In this document: positions 55,382 to 64,000 of the stretch, one piece after another
Position numbering within the stretch: the stretch's first letter is position 1
How the letters are laid out: each line of letters begins with the position of its first letter
DNA from: Bordetella avium
GTDB taxonomy: Bacteria; Pseudomonadota; Gammaproteobacteria; Burkholderiales; Burkholderiaceae_B
Direction of reading: 5' to 3'
Length of the DNA stretch: 64,000 nucleotides
NCBI RefSeq assembly: GCF_034424645.1
Contig: NZ_CP139969.1
Coordinates: forward strand, 2,356,001-2,420,000
Translations under genes and position numbers: made by a program
Notes under the pieces: model-generated
What the model was told of the DNA's origin: nothing
The model's database searches: none
What the model saw: only the letters and a program-made list of their open reading frames with translations

Positions 55382-56947
55382 TCAAGCGCGCATCTCGGCC
55401 GCATCGCACACTCGATTGCGGCCGCCACGCTTAGCTTCGTATAGGGCCTCATCCGCACGCTCCAGCACGGCTGTGAGCGAAGCGCCCTCATGCGGATAAA
55501 CAGCGACGCCTATCGACACGGTACAGGCGCCACCCGGCACCGCCTGGAACGTCTCCACAGCGGCGCGAATGCGTTCGGCAGCCTGCAAAGCCTGAGCTCG
55601 ATCCGTATTGGGCAAGAGCACCACAAACTCTTCTCCGCCCAGGCGGCCGAGAATGTCGCTGGCGCGCGCCCGGCTACGCAGAAGCGCGGCAATACCGCGT
55701 ATGACCGCGTCGCCCGCTGCATGGCCCAGCTCGTCGTTGATGGCCTTGAAATGATCGATATCCACAGCCAGCACAGACATAGCCCGGCCATAACGGGGTT
55801 CGCTTTGCAGGATTTCGTCCAGGCCGCGTCGGTTTAGCAGACCAGTGAGCGCATCCGTCAGACTGTCCTGGCGCAACTGATTGAATTTGGTCCCGATCTT
55901 GCGGCTGACAGTGGCGAGCGCGGTCTTGAGCTGTTCGGCTTCGCGATACCAGGTCCCTACCGAAGCAAGCCGTTCCGCGATGCGTGGTTTGTCCAGATCG
56001 GCGGCAGCCGCGGCCAGTTGCGACAGCGGGCGCGCAATGCGATTGGCGAGCCACCATACGCATAGCAAAGATAAACAGAGCCAGGGCAGCGAGGTCTGAA
56101 TGGTGAGCAACAGCAGCTTGCGCGTGCCCGCCAACACGGAATCCACCGGCCGCTGCGCGACGACACCCCAGCCGGTCTCATGGACCAAAGCATAGCCACT
56201 CAGCATGTCGACACCATCGTTATTGAACAAACGCCGAGTCCCCTCCTCGCCATTCATGATGGCCAGCACCACAGGATTCTGATCCACTAAACGCCCGACA
56301 CGCGGCGTGTCCGGGTGGAACAGCAGCACCCCGCGCCGGTCGACGACGTATTGGTAAGAGCCGTTCTGATGCGTCTGCTCGCCCAGGAGTTCGGCGAGGG
56401 CATTGCGCTCATGGAGATGAAGAACGCCCATCACAAAACCGCCAAACCGTCCGTCCGCCTTGAACACCGGCTGCGATAAGGCCAGCACCCAACGGCCAGT
56501 TGCCGCTAAAAAAGGATCGCTGACACGAGGCAGTCGGCTGGCCAGTGCCTGCTCCATCTGAGTGGTGCTGATGACCCTGCCAGGAAGCGCCTCCCCCCCT
56601 GGCAAGACGTCTACCAACACACCCTCTGCATTGATATAAGCCGTTGCATTAAAGCGACTGCTCTGATGCTTCAGACGCTCCAGCTCGCGGCGCACGATTT
56701 CCGGGGAGGCGTCATCGGCGCCGATCAGGCGCGCCGAATATGACAACTCGCCCAGGCTCTCTCGCAGAAAGATGTCTGCGCTACGCGCAAGTTTCTGCGC
56801 GAAAGCCCGATTGTCTTCCAAGGAGTTGTTAAGAAGGATGTCTCGCTGCACTACGGTGCTGGCATACAAGGCGCCGGCCAAAGCCAGCAGTAAGGACAGT
56901 ATGCTCAGCCCCAAAATCAGGCGGCGTAAATCAAGTCGACGCATCAA
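55382..56947 (-). CDS. Membrane diguanylate cyclase with dCache sensor (GGEEF)
   Basis: A 521-residue protein: membrane segment 1 (about 9-30), a periplasmic double-Cache sensor (about 35-270, with YQYVVDRRGVLLFHPD), membrane segment 2, HAMP (RIARPLSQLAAAAADL), then GGDEF (about 355-520). The active site is GGEEF (about 437-441), and an RxxD inhibitory site (RASD) lies five residues before it, so it should make cyclic di-GMP and be product-inhibited. The ligand is unknown. A second Met three nucleotides inside is an alternative start. Confidence 0.92.
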   Translation of the reverse strand: MMRRLDLRRLILGLSILSLLLALAGALYASTVVQRDILLNNSLEDNRAFAQKLARSADIFLRESLGELSYSARLIGADDASPEIVRRELERLKHQSSRFNATAYINAEGVLVDVLPGGEALPGRVISTTQMEQALASRLPRVSDPFLAATGRWVLALSQPVFKADGRFGGFVMGVLHLHERNALAELLGEQTHQNGSYQYVVDRRGVLLFHPDTPRVGRLVDQNPVVLAIMNGEEGTRRLFNNDGVDMLSGYALVHETGWGVVAQRPVDSVLAGTRKLLLLTIQTSLPWLCLSLLCVWWLANRIARPLSQLAAAAADLDKPRIAERLASVGTWYREAEQLKTALATVSRKIGTKFNQLRQDSLTDALTGLLNRRGLDEILQSEPRYGRAMSVLAVDIDHFKAINDELGHAAGDAVIRGIAALLRSRARASDILGRLGGEEFVVLLPNTDRAQALQAAERIRAAVETFQAVPGGACTVSIGVAVYPHEGASLTAVLERADEALYEAKRGGRNRVCDAAEMRA

Positions 56948-57278
56948 GGCAGAGAGTTAAGACGCTAGTCCGCAAGGTATTAGGATGATAGCCGCCAGAA
57001 TGATGTACGCCGATGAAAATCGGTTTGTCCGGCCAGGCCATGAAACGCCATGGTTTTTAATTCCCGGTATTTCTGATTATTTCCATCACTCCAGGAAACG
57101 GATGGCGATCATTTTACTGGCAGCCCGAGCGCCTTAGGCGACGCTTCACACCACCGCGAGCGCCGACGCTTGACCGCGCATCTTGCTTGCGCAGCCAATG
57201 CGCCTGCCTTGAGATAAATCCAGCCATCCGTCTGCTCGCGATTGACTCCAACCCTGATGCCCCCGGCGGATAGAGCGC
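56948..57278. other. Intergenic space, promoter side of the diguanylate cyclase
   Basis: 331 nt between two minus-strand genes. I see no gene. A weak CCATG/CATGG hairpin followed by TTTTTAATT on the plus strand lies near 57037-57062. Confidence 0.35.
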
Positions 57279-58487
57279 TCAAGGTTGGGCGCGCAAAGCC
57301 TTCAGCGTCCGTTGCCCAGCACGCCCATCATCAGGCAAGCCCAATTCGCGTTGCACGGATTGCAAAGCCTGGCGAGTCCGCGCGCCAATCACGCCATCGG
57401 GCATGCCGATGTCATAGCCTCTTGCGACCAGCAACTCCTGGATCTCTTTGCGCTCGGCGCGCGACAGACCCGCATCATCCGTTGGCCAGGGCCGTGCAAA
57501 CGGTAAGCCGCCGCGCAATCGATCCGACAAATGGGCAATCGCCAGCGCATAGCTTTCGGCGGCGTTATACGAGTACAGCGCATCGAAATTGCGCGTCACC
57601 AGAAAAGCGGGGCCTTCCGGGCCCGCAGGCAGCAGTAAGGCCGCCGGTATCTCGCCGCCGGGCAATGGTTGGCCATCGACCCGCTTGATGCCCCGCGCAG
57701 CCCAGGCCGACATCGGCTGCTTGTTACGCCGGCCCGCCGTAGAGATATCCATGCCCGCAGGCAAATTGACCTCGAATCCCCAAGGCAGCGCTTTGTTCCA
57801 GCCCGCACGTTTGAGGAAATTGGCCGTGGACGCCAGCGCGTCGGGCACGCTGTCAACCAGATCGCGGCGACCGTCACCGTCAAAATCCACAGCCAGACGC
57901 AGATAGGTGGAAGGCATGAATTGTGTCTGGCCGAAAGCCCCCGCCCAGGAACCCTTCAAGCGATCGCTCGACACATGCTCGTCCTGGATGATGCGCAGCG
58001 TGGCGAGAAACTCGCCCCGGAAATAGCTTTGGCGACGACCAAAACAGCTCAGGGTGGACAGGGAAGTCAGGAGTGGGCGACCCCCCAGGTTTTTGCCAAA
58101 ATTGCTTTCCACCCCCCAGACCGCCACCACGGTCGCCGGATCGACGCCATATTCCGCCTCAACCCGCGCCAGAACGGAAGCCCATTGATTCAGGCCCTGG
58201 CGGCCGTCATCGATACGCTCTGCATCGACCAGCCCCGCCATATAGTCCCAGATAGGCGTTTTGAACTCAGGCTGAGCATCGAGAAAACTGATGACATCCA
58301 TATCGGGTTCCAGGCCATCGGTGTAACGATCGTAGTTGGCCTGGGTGACACCTGCCTCCGGGGCTTTGGCGCGCAAATCGACCAGGCACTGACGGTAGGT
58401 TTTCAGTTCTTGCGCAGTGGGTGCGGCGTGGGCAAGACCAGCGGCCAAGCACGCGGCCACGGCAAGCAAAATCGAAGGTTTTTTCAT
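57279..58487 (-). CDS. Lytic murein transglycosylase, MltB family, with peptidoglycan-binding domain
   Basis: A 402-residue periplasmic enzyme. A signal peptide (MKKPSILLAVAACLAAGLAHA) precedes the SLT_2/MltB domain with catalytic Glu in VAVWGVESNFGKNLGG and the groove motif GAFGQTQFMPSTY; a C-terminal PG_binding_1 domain (about 335-400: IQELLVARGYDIGMPDGVIG) follows. It cuts glycan strands non-hydrolytically. ATG 58487 has GGA upstream; an ATG 9 nt earlier (58496) would add MDR. It is a paralogue of the gene at 1-465. Confidence 0.93.
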   Translation of the reverse strand: MKKPSILLAVAACLAAGLAHAAPTAQELKTYRQCLVDLRAKAPEAGVTQANYDRYTDGLEPDMDVISFLDAQPEFKTPIWDYMAGLVDAERIDDGRQGLNQWASVLARVEAEYGVDPATVVAVWGVESNFGKNLGGRPLLTSLSTLSCFGRRQSYFRGEFLATLRIIQDEHVSSDRLKGSWAGAFGQTQFMPSTYLRLAVDFDGDGRRDLVDSVPDALASTANFLKRAGWNKALPWGFEVNLPAGMDISTAGRRNKQPMSAWAARGIKRVDGQPLPGGEIPAALLLPAGPEGPAFLVTRNFDALYSYNAAESYALAIAHLSDRLRGGLPFARPWPTDDAGLSRAERKEIQELLVARGYDIGMPDGVIGARTRQALQSVQRELGLPDDGRAGQRTLKALRAQP

Positions 58488-58520
58488 GCGGTCCATTCTA
58501 AACGGGGTGCGCTTGCGCGG

Positions 58521-59321
58521 CTATGGGCTGTCCTGCGCGCGCAGGGCGGCCAACTCCGCCTCATCGAAGCCGGCGGCACGTCGGGCATCGAGGTTGAACG
58601 GCCCGCGCAAGCGCGACGCGCCGTAGTGAAGCGCGAGCTCTGCGTAGGCCGTGATGGGGTCGCGCCCCTGTTGTGCGCAAAAAAAGCGATACCAATGGTT
58701 GCCGATCGCCACATGCCCAATCTCATCGCGGAGAATGATGTCCAGAATGGCGGCGCCTTCGGCGTCCCCTGCCTGGGCGAGTTTGGCGCGAATCAGCGGT
58801 GAGGCGTCCAAACCGCGCGCCTCAAGGGTGCGAGGCACCAAGGCTAGCCTGGCCAGGAGATCGCCGCGCGTTTTCTCGGCCATTTCCCAAAGCCCGTTAT
58901 GGGCCGGAAAATCACCGTACTGCCTGCCCAGTCGGCCAAGATGGCGGTTGATTAGGTCAAAGTGATAGGCTTCTTCTTGCGCCACCTTGATCCAATCCCG
59001 ATAAAAATCCTCAGGCAGCCCGGGATAGCGCCAGACCGCGTCCAAGGCGAGATTGATGGCGTTGAATTCGATGTGCGCGAGCGCGTGCAGCAATACGGCG
59101 CGCCCCTGTGCCGTTTGCACCGAGCGCTGCTTGACCTGAGCCGGCATCACCAGCTCAGGGTAGTCCGGCCTGCCTGGCAAGGCTGAAGACGCGAGCAGCA
59201 CATCTGATGCGCCCGCCTCTGCCGCGCTATCAATGGCGGCAACCGCCGCCACCTTGTCTTGCCATGAAGAAACGGCCAATGCCGCCAATGCCTGCACTCT
59301 GAGGCTGCGCCTTTGCATCAT
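58521..59321 (-). CDS. DUF455 ferritin-like protein
   Basis: A 266-residue helical protein of the DUF455/COG2833 family, related to ferritin-like di-iron proteins (MiaE and rubrerythrin fold). Putative iron ligands are Glu/His pairs in LAHIEFNAINLALD, QEEAYHFDLINRHL and LRDEIGHVAIGNHWYRF. The substrate is unknown. I use ATG 59321 (MMQRRSL); the frame extends to 59591 inside the divergent gene, with no homologous content. It is divergent from the next gene with a 41-nt gap holding both promoters. Confidence 0.85.
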   Translation of the reverse strand: MMQRRSLRVQALAALAVSSWQDKVAAVAAIDSAAEAGASDVLLASSALPGRPDYPELVMPAQVKQRSVQTAQGRAVLLHALAHIEFNAINLALDAVWRYPGLPEDFYRDWIKVAQEEAYHFDLINRHLGRLGRQYGDFPAHNGLWEMAEKTRGDLLARLALVPRTLEARGLDASPLIRAKLAQAGDAEGAAILDIILRDEIGHVAIGNHWYRFFCAQQGRDPITAYAELALHYGASRLRGPFNLDARRAAGFDEAELAALRAQDSP

Positions 59322-59362
59322 GTTTCCACATCCATTGCCTGGCCGCACTTTATCATTGCGCC

Positions 59363-60493
59363 ATGATCGACACTTACCGCCTGCAAGTTGATACGCCGCT
59401 GGACAGCCTTGACCCCGCCCAATGGGACCGGCTGACCGGCGGGCACCCTGCCCTATCGCATGCGTATTTCTCTGCCCTGCACGACACGGGCTGCGCCAGT
59501 CCGCGTACCGGATGGACGCCGTTTTTTCTGAGCCTGCATCAGGGTGACACGCTCGCTGGCGCCGTACCGCTGTATCTGAAAACCCATTCACGGGGCGAGT
59601 ATGTATTTGACTATGCCTGGGCCGACGCTTACGAGCGCCACGGCCTGCGCTATTACCCCAAGCTCTTGGCAGCAGTGCCTTTCACACCCGTCAGCGGCCC
59701 GCGGCTACTGGCGGCCCATGCCCCGGCGCGCGCCGCGTTGGCCCAGGGGCTGATCGAACTGACCGCGGCACTGAAGCTTTCATCCTTGCATGTTCTATTC
59801 GCCGACCAGACGGATATCGAGGCCCTGCGCGAAGCGGGCTGTATGCTGCGCGAAGGCGTGCAATTCCATTGGCGTAACGCCGGTTACACCAACTTCGATG
59901 CCTTTTTGGCAAGCTTCAACCACGACAAACGCAAAAAACTGCGCCAGGATCGCAAAAAGGTGCAAGACGTGCGTTTCCGGCATCTGCGAGGCAGGCAGAT
60001 TGGGAGCGCGGAACTTGCGTTTTTCCATGCCTGCTACGAGCGGACCTATCGGGAACACGGCAACCCGCCCTATCTGACGCTGGCCTTTTTCGAGCGGCTG
60101 TTGGCGACGCAGCCGGACACGCTGGTCATGGTGATAGCCGAGCGCGATGAAGCGCCGCTGGCCTGCGCCCTCAATCTGCGCGGCGGCGATACCCTTTATG
60201 GGCGCTACTGGGGCGCCATGACTTTCCTGCCCGGCCTGCATTTCGAGACCTGTTATCTGCAGGCCATCGAGTACTGCATCAAGGAAGGTCTGTCCCGATT
60301 TGAAGGCGGCGCTCAGGGCGAACACAAAATGGCGCGCGGCCTGCTGCCTACCCCGACCTGGTCAGCGCACTGGATTGCCGACCCGCGTTTCGCGGCCGCC
60401 ATCGATGACTTTCTCGGTCACGAAACGCAGGCCATCAACGAGTATCTGGATGAACTGGCCCGCCACACGCCTCTGCGACGCGGCGAGCCCTGA
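59363..60493 (+). CDS. GNAT-superfamily protein, COG3146 (DUF482) family
   Basis: A 376-residue protein with two GNAT-like halves, matching the 'peptidogalycan biosynthesis/recognition' family COG3146. It has WTPFFLSLHQGDTLAGAVPLYLK, YVFDYAWADAYERHG, the basic HDKRKKLRQDRKKV and YGRYWGAMTFLPGLHFETCYLQAIEYC near the C-terminus. Family members are thought to add amino acids to a polymer in the manner of FemX; the role is not established. It ends 5 nt from the convergent DUF1854 gene. Confidence 0.8.
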   Translation: MIDTYRLQVDTPLDSLDPAQWDRLTGGHPALSHAYFSALHDTGCASPRTGWTPFFLSLHQGDTLAGAVPLYLKTHSRGEYVFDYAWADAYERHGLRYYPKLLAAVPFTPVSGPRLLAAHAPARAALAQGLIELTAALKLSSLHVLFADQTDIEALREAGCMLREGVQFHWRNAGYTNFDAFLASFNHDKRKKLRQDRKKVQDVRFRHLRGRQIGSAELAFFHACYERTYREHGNPPYLTLAFFERLLATQPDTLVMVIAERDEAPLACALNLRGGDTLYGRYWGAMTFLPGLHFETCYLQAIEYCIKEGLSRFEGGAQGEHKMARGLLPTPTWSAHWIADPRFAAAIDDFLGHETQAINEYLDELARHTPLRRGEP

Positions 60494-60498
60494 TTACG

Positions 60499-60963
60499 TC
60501 AGAGAAAACGATCGAGAATTTTGCGGCTGTGCCGGTCCAACGCAAGCTGATCGCGGATCAGATAATGAATGCCGTGGCTGTCCGAAATCAGCAGCGTCTG
60601 CCCCATGAGCCGGCGGATGTCTTCTTCGCCGCGCAGCACGAATTGCGTATCGCCCCGATCTGTCTCAACCGTCCAGGTGGACGGCGTCGCATAGGTGGAC
60701 ACCGCTGCAATACGACGGATCTCGGGCATGAACTCACGGCCCGCAAGCTCTGCTTCGATAAGCGCGCGCGCCTCGGCCGGCGCCTGTTCGATGTCGTCGA
60801 GCCAGAGCAGCTCTCGGCCATCGGCAGTCACGAGCGACAGGCCGCGAGCCGGCGCGCTGATAGGAAAGGCCCGCACGGGCATCACCCCCTCATAAGTCTG
60901 CCCATCGAGGGTCAGGATCAGGCGGCCTAGCGCATTGCGCCCTAGCTGAAAGTCTGGGTTCAT
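60499..60963 (-). CDS. DUF1854, cyanophycin-metabolism-associated protein
   Basis: A 154-residue soluble protein of the DUF1854 family (NALGRLILTLDGQTYEGVMPVRAFPISAP, SLVTADGRELLWLDDIEQ). The family is almost always coded beside an ABC transporter and cyanophycin synthetase, as here; the molecular role is unknown. It follows the ABC gene by 4 nt on the minus strand, so the two should be co-translated. Confidence 0.88.
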   Translation of the reverse strand: MNPDFQLGRNALGRLILTLDGQTYEGVMPVRAFPISAPARGLSLVTADGRELLWLDDIEQAPAEARALIEAELAGREFMPEIRRIAAVSTYATPSTWTVETDRGDTQFVLRGEEDIRRLMGQTLLISDSHGIHYLIRDQLALDRHSRKILDRFL

Positions 60964-60967
60964 GATG

Positions 60968-63151
60968 TTATGCGACGGCGGCGACGTCGTCGCCGTCTTC
61001 CGCTTCGTTTTCTTTATTGCGCGCCTGCGCCTGGTAAAGCTTGTAGTAAGCGCCTTCGCGCTCCATCAGCGCCTCATGGGTACCCTCTTCGACGATGCGC
61101 CCGCGATCCAGGACCACCAGGCGGTTGGCGCGACGCAACGTGCTCAGGCGGTGGGCAATGGCGATCGTGGTGCGGCCGCGCACGAGATTGTCGAGCGCCT
61201 TCTGGATTTCTTTCTCGGTGGTGGTGTCCACCGACGACGTGGCCTCATCGAGAATAAGAATGCGCGGGTCGATCAGCAAGGCGCGAGCGATGGAAATACG
61301 CTGCCGCTCCCCGCCCGACAAGGCCTGACCGCGTTCGCCGACCAGTGAGTCGTAGCCATGCGGCAGGCGCAGAATGAACTCATGCGCATGCGCTGCGCGC
61401 GCCGCGGCAATAATCTCCTCGCGGCTGGCCTCAGGCTTGCCATAGGCGATGTTCTCGGCAATAGAGCCGAAAAACAGGAAAGGTTCTTGCAGCACCAACC
61501 CGATATTGCGCCGGTAATCGGCCACGCGCAAAGAACGGATATCCACGCCATCGACCACGATGGCGCCTTCGGAAACATCGTAAAAACGGCAGATGAGGTT
61601 GATGAGCGTGCTCTTGCCCGAACCGCTGTGGCCGACCAGACCGATCATCTCACCCGGCGCAATCGAGAGATTCATGCCACGGATAACCGAACGGTTGCCA
61701 TAGCGAAAGCCAATGTTGCGCAGATCAATGCGGCCCTGCACCGGCGGCATCGGCACGGGCTTTTGCGGTTCCGGCACGCTGGAGACATGGTCCAGAATGT
61801 CGAAAATGCGTTTGGCGCCGGCGGCGGCTTTTTGGGTCACCGAGACGATGCGGCTCATGGAGTCCAGGCGGATATAAAAGCGCCCGATATAAGCCAGGAA
61901 GGCCGCCAGCACCCCAACGGTGATCTGCTTTTGCGACACCTGCCAAATGCCGAAAATCCACACCACAAGCAGGCCGATTTCCGTCAACAACGTCACCGTG
62001 GGAGAGAACAGCGACCACACGGTATTGACGCGGTCATTGACCTCCAGATTGCGGTTATTGGCCTCACGGAAGCGGTGCACTTCGCGCTTTTCCTGGGCGA
62101 AGGCCTTTACCACGCGGATACCGGGAATGGTGTCGGCCAGCACATTGGTGATTTCACCCCAGATGCGATCCACCTTTTCAAAACCGTGCCGCAGGCGGTC
62201 TCGCACCACGTGAATCATCCACATGATGAAGGGCAAGGGCAGCAGGGTGACCAGCGCCAGCCAGGGATTGATCGAGAACAAAATGACGGCCGTCATGACC
62301 ATCATGAGCACATCAGTGGCGAAATCGAGCAGGTGCAGCGACAAAAACACGCAGATGCGATCACTTTCGCTGCCAATGCGCGCCATCAGATCCCCGGTGC
62401 GCTTGCCGCCGAAATACTCCAATGACAGGGTTTGTAGATGCGCATAGGTGGTGGTGCGCAGGTCAGCGCCGATGCGCTCGCTGACCCAGGCCAGGATATA
62501 GGTGCGGGCCCACCCCAGCCCCCAGGCAACCAAGGCAGAAGCCAGCAGCCCGCCCAGATAAAGCCTGACCTTGTTGTAATCAATGACTTCGCCGTTCTGG
62601 AAAGGGATGAGCACGTCATCCATGAGCGGCATGGTGAGGTAGGGCGGCACCAGGGTGGCGGCCGTCGCGAGCAGGGTCAGAATGAAACCGCTGATCAACG
62701 GTACGCGATAGGGTCGCGCAAAACGCCACAGGCGCAACAGCGCCCAGGTCGTTGAAGGTTGGACTTCTTCGCTGCAAGCCGGGCAGTCATCCTCGCCTTC
62801 GGGCAAAGGATTCTGGCAGGTTGGGCAAACATCGACACCCTGCTTTTTCTGCGTCGCGGCACCCGACAACCTCAGGGCGTGCTGCCCCTCGAAAACCGTC
62901 AGCAACTTGAGCGCCGCCGGGTTGCGGCCCAGCGTAAAGCGCCATTGGCCGAGCCGCTCCTGCGGATCGGCCAGTTCGAGACAGACTGCCCCCGCGTGAT
63001 CCTGCAGCGTCAGGCGTTGGCCTGGCGCATAAGGAAACACACGCCAGCGCTCATCTTCGGGCGCACGCGCCAGCAAACGGCGGTCGGTGACCGCGACGAG
63101 ACCTGGACGAAAACACAGACGTGCGTCAAGATCGGTCTCAAGCCAGCCCAA
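60968..63151 (-). CDS. Cyanophycin-associated ABC transporter (exporter type, extra N-terminal domain)
   Basis: A 727-residue protein. Residues 1-100 form a PH-like domain (LVAVTDRRLLAR), followed by a zinc ribbon (Cys109-x2-Cys to Cys123-x2-Cys126), six membrane helices (about 150-430) and an ATPase with Walker A GHSGSGKST, LSGGERQRISIARAL and LDEATSSVDTTTE. Half-size ABC exporters of this kind accompany cyanophycin synthetase in betaproteobacteria. The only in-frame start after a stop is TTG at 63151, with a poor ribosome site; homologues often extend further, so the N-terminus may be shortened. It is divergent from cphA. Confidence 0.87.
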   Translation of the reverse strand: MGWLETDLDARLCFRPGLVAVTDRRLLARAPEDERWRVFPYAPGQRLTLQDHAGAVCLELADPQERLGQWRFTLGRNPAALKLLTVFEGQHALRLSGAATQKKQGVDVCPTCQNPLPEGEDDCPACSEEVQPSTTWALLRLWRFARPYRVPLISGFILTLLATAATLVPPYLTMPLMDDVLIPFQNGEVIDYNKVRLYLGGLLASALVAWGLGWARTYILAWVSERIGADLRTTTYAHLQTLSLEYFGGKRTGDLMARIGSESDRICVFLSLHLLDFATDVLMMVMTAVILFSINPWLALVTLLPLPFIMWMIHVVRDRLRHGFEKVDRIWGEITNVLADTIPGIRVVKAFAQEKREVHRFREANNRNLEVNDRVNTVWSLFSPTVTLLTEIGLLVVWIFGIWQVSQKQITVGVLAAFLAYIGRFYIRLDSMSRIVSVTQKAAAGAKRIFDILDHVSSVPEPQKPVPMPPVQGRIDLRNIGFRYGNRSVIRGMNLSIAPGEMIGLVGHSGSGKSTLINLICRFYDVSEGAIVVDGVDIRSLRVADYRRNIGLVLQEPFLFFGSIAENIAYGKPEASREEIIAAARAAHAHEFILRLPHGYDSLVGERGQALSGGERQRISIARALLIDPRILILDEATSSVDTTTEKEIQKALDNLVRGRTTIAIAHRLSTLRRANRLVVLDRGRIVEEGTHEALMEREGAYYKLYQAQARNKENEAEDGDDVAAVA

Positions 63152-63506
63152 GAGGGTTTCACTAGCGTCGAGTTATGATTCGACTTCGGCCTGCCACCGA
63201 ACAGGTAACTCGCGCCCTGTAGCGCCGGAATTAGGATCGTGTTTTTTCATCAGAACGCTTTTGGAGCCAACCTTCGACTCAGCTTGGCGGCCCCAACTGG
63301 GGTCCGAAAACCTGTCCGTTCCTTACAACAGCTTGAGTTTATATGGGCAAAAAGGCGGCGTATAGTAGCAGTCGGTTTTCATATTTTCCACCCTAGGAAA
63401 TTCTTCCGCCCAATCCCGCTTGGCTTATATTCTCCGTGCGCTACCCGAACTTACTCCCTGTCCGGGCTCTTCGCGCCAGCCAGGCGATATAAACTCTCAA
63501 AGAAAC
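63152..63506. other. Divergent ABC transporter / cphA control region
   Basis: 355 nt with no gene. It holds the cphA promoter candidate at 63338-63366 and a GGCCCC-AA-CTGGGGTC imperfect hairpin near 63287-63304. Confidence 0.45.
63338..63366 (+). promoter_or_regulatory. cphA promoter candidate
   Basis: TTTATA (63338-63343) and TATAGT (63361-63366) are 17 nt apart. The leader to the cphA ATG would be about 135 nt. Confidence 0.4.
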
Positions 63507-64000
63507 ATGAAAAAAAAGGACATTGAATTTATCGATGTCGTGGCGTTGCGCGGCCCGAATATTTGGACTTACCGTCCGGTGCTGGAGGCATGGGTTGATA
63601 TCGGAGAATTGGAGGAATACCCCTCCAACCTCATACCGGGTTTCTATGAGCGCTTGACCGCCTGGCTTCCCACGCTGATCGAACATCGTTGCAGCCCAGG
63701 GGTGCGCGGCGGTTTTCTGCAGCGTCTGCGCGAAGGCACCTGGCCTGCCCACATCCTGGAGCATGTGACGCTGGAGCTGCAAAACCTGGCGGGCCTGCCG
63801 GGCGGCTTCGGCAAGGCGCGAGAAACCTCCAAGGTCGGGGTGTACAAAGTTATCGTGCGCGCCTGGCATGAGCTTGTCACCCGCGCCGCGCTGTCAGCCG
63901 CCCGTGATCTGGTCATGGCCGCCATCGAAGACCGCGATTTCGACGTGGCGCAGACCGTGGCCGATTTGCGCCGCCTGGTCGATCGCCATTGCCTGGGCCC
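63507..64000 (+). CDS. cphA: Cyanophycin synthetase, N-terminal part (3' end outside window)
   Basis: From ATG 63507 the frame reads MKKKDIEFIDVVALRGPNI and stays open for 164 codons to the window end. The visible part is the CphA N-terminal domain: ALRGPNIWTYRPVLEAWVDIG, LIPGFYERL, the GGFLQRL..GTWPAHILEHVTLELQ segment and KVGVYKVIVRAWHE. CphA polymerises Asp and Arg into cyanophycin, a nitrogen store, with ATP-grasp and Mur-ligase domains further downstream (not seen). The N-terminal domain may prime or bind the polymer. Divergent from the ABC transporter/DUF1854 pair, which supports the assignment. Confidence 0.95.
   Translation, partial: MKKKDIEFIDVVALRGPNIWTYRPVLEAWVDIGELEEYPSNLIPGFYERLTAWLPTLIEHRCSPGVRGGFLQRLREGTWPAHILEHVTLELQNLAGLPGGFGKARETSKVGVYKVIVRAWHELVTRAALSAARDLVMAAIEDRDFDVAQTVADLRRLVDRHCLG

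Noticed and set aside
1..64000. CRISPR arrays, rRNA, tRNA genes, integrases or a replication origin
   Set aside because: I saw no spaced direct repeats, no tRNA cloverleaf apart from the tmRNA ends, no rRNA motifs and no intact recombinase in the window.

Overview
The window looks like a chromosome segment of a high-GC betaproteobacterium of the family Alcaligenaceae, most likely Bordetella or a close relative such as Achromobacter. The reasons are the gene order gyrA-serC-pheA-hisC-tyrA-aroA-cmk-rpsA-ihfB-lapA-lapB-hldA-hldD, an OmpA without a beta-barrel, a GyrA with Gln83-Ser84 where E. coli has Ser83-Ala84, a tmRNA tag ending ANDERFALAA, and a cyanophycin module. Species cannot be fixed from the sequence alone.

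Region 1 (1-20.7 kb) is core genome. After the end of a lytic transglycosylase gene come cysM, a ComEA-like gene, and a long minus-strand series running from gyrA down to hldD. That series mixes DNA supercoiling, serine and aromatic amino-acid synthesis, nucleotide metabolism, translation and LPS heptose synthesis, with many start/stop overlaps. Divergent from gyrA are ompA, ubiG, gph and an MFS transporter.

Region 2 (20.7-38.5 kb) starts at ssrA (tmRNA), a known integration hotspot, and looks like an acquired catabolic island. It carries a phage-type HTH gene, a decayed IS5-family transposase, a Crp/Fnr regulator, an IS3-family remnant, and then two transcription units. The first encodes a branched-chain-amino-acid-type ABC transporter (with a LivM-LivG fusion) and an amidase. 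The second encodes a complete homoprotocatechuate (3,4-dihydroxyphenylacetate) meta-cleavage pathway: dioxygenase, dehydrogenase, isomerase, decarboxylase, hydratase and aldolase, plus two adjacent RidA-family proteins. The usual hydroxylase HpaBC is absent. Both units are preceded by the same 16-bp palindrome, TGTATC-N4-GATACA, which I propose as the operator of the island. The island ends in an AraC-type fragment and a second, internally deleted IS3-family element.

Region 3 (38.5-53.9 kb) is a surface-glycan locus, visibly richer in A+T. It holds a frameshifted O-acyltransferase, a large GT-C-like membrane protein, CDP-glucose synthesis and dehydration (RfbF, RfbG), a sulfotransferase-like protein, an APH-fold kinase, a short-chain dehydrogenase/epimerase, a split transketolase pair, GtrA, a GtrB-like GT2, then RmlA and RmlB. 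I infer that it makes a modified, possibly two-carbon-branched CDP-sugar, loads it on undecaprenyl phosphate, flips it and attaches it to a periplasmic glycan. The substrate and product are not known.

Region 4 (53.9-64 kb) returns to ordinary chromosome: a lysozyme-inhibitor-like protein, a DedA protein, a diguanylate cyclase, an MltB-type transglycosylase, a ferritin-like DUF455 protein, a GNAT-type protein, and the cyanophycin-associated DUF1854 protein and ABC transporter, divergent from cphA, which runs off the end.
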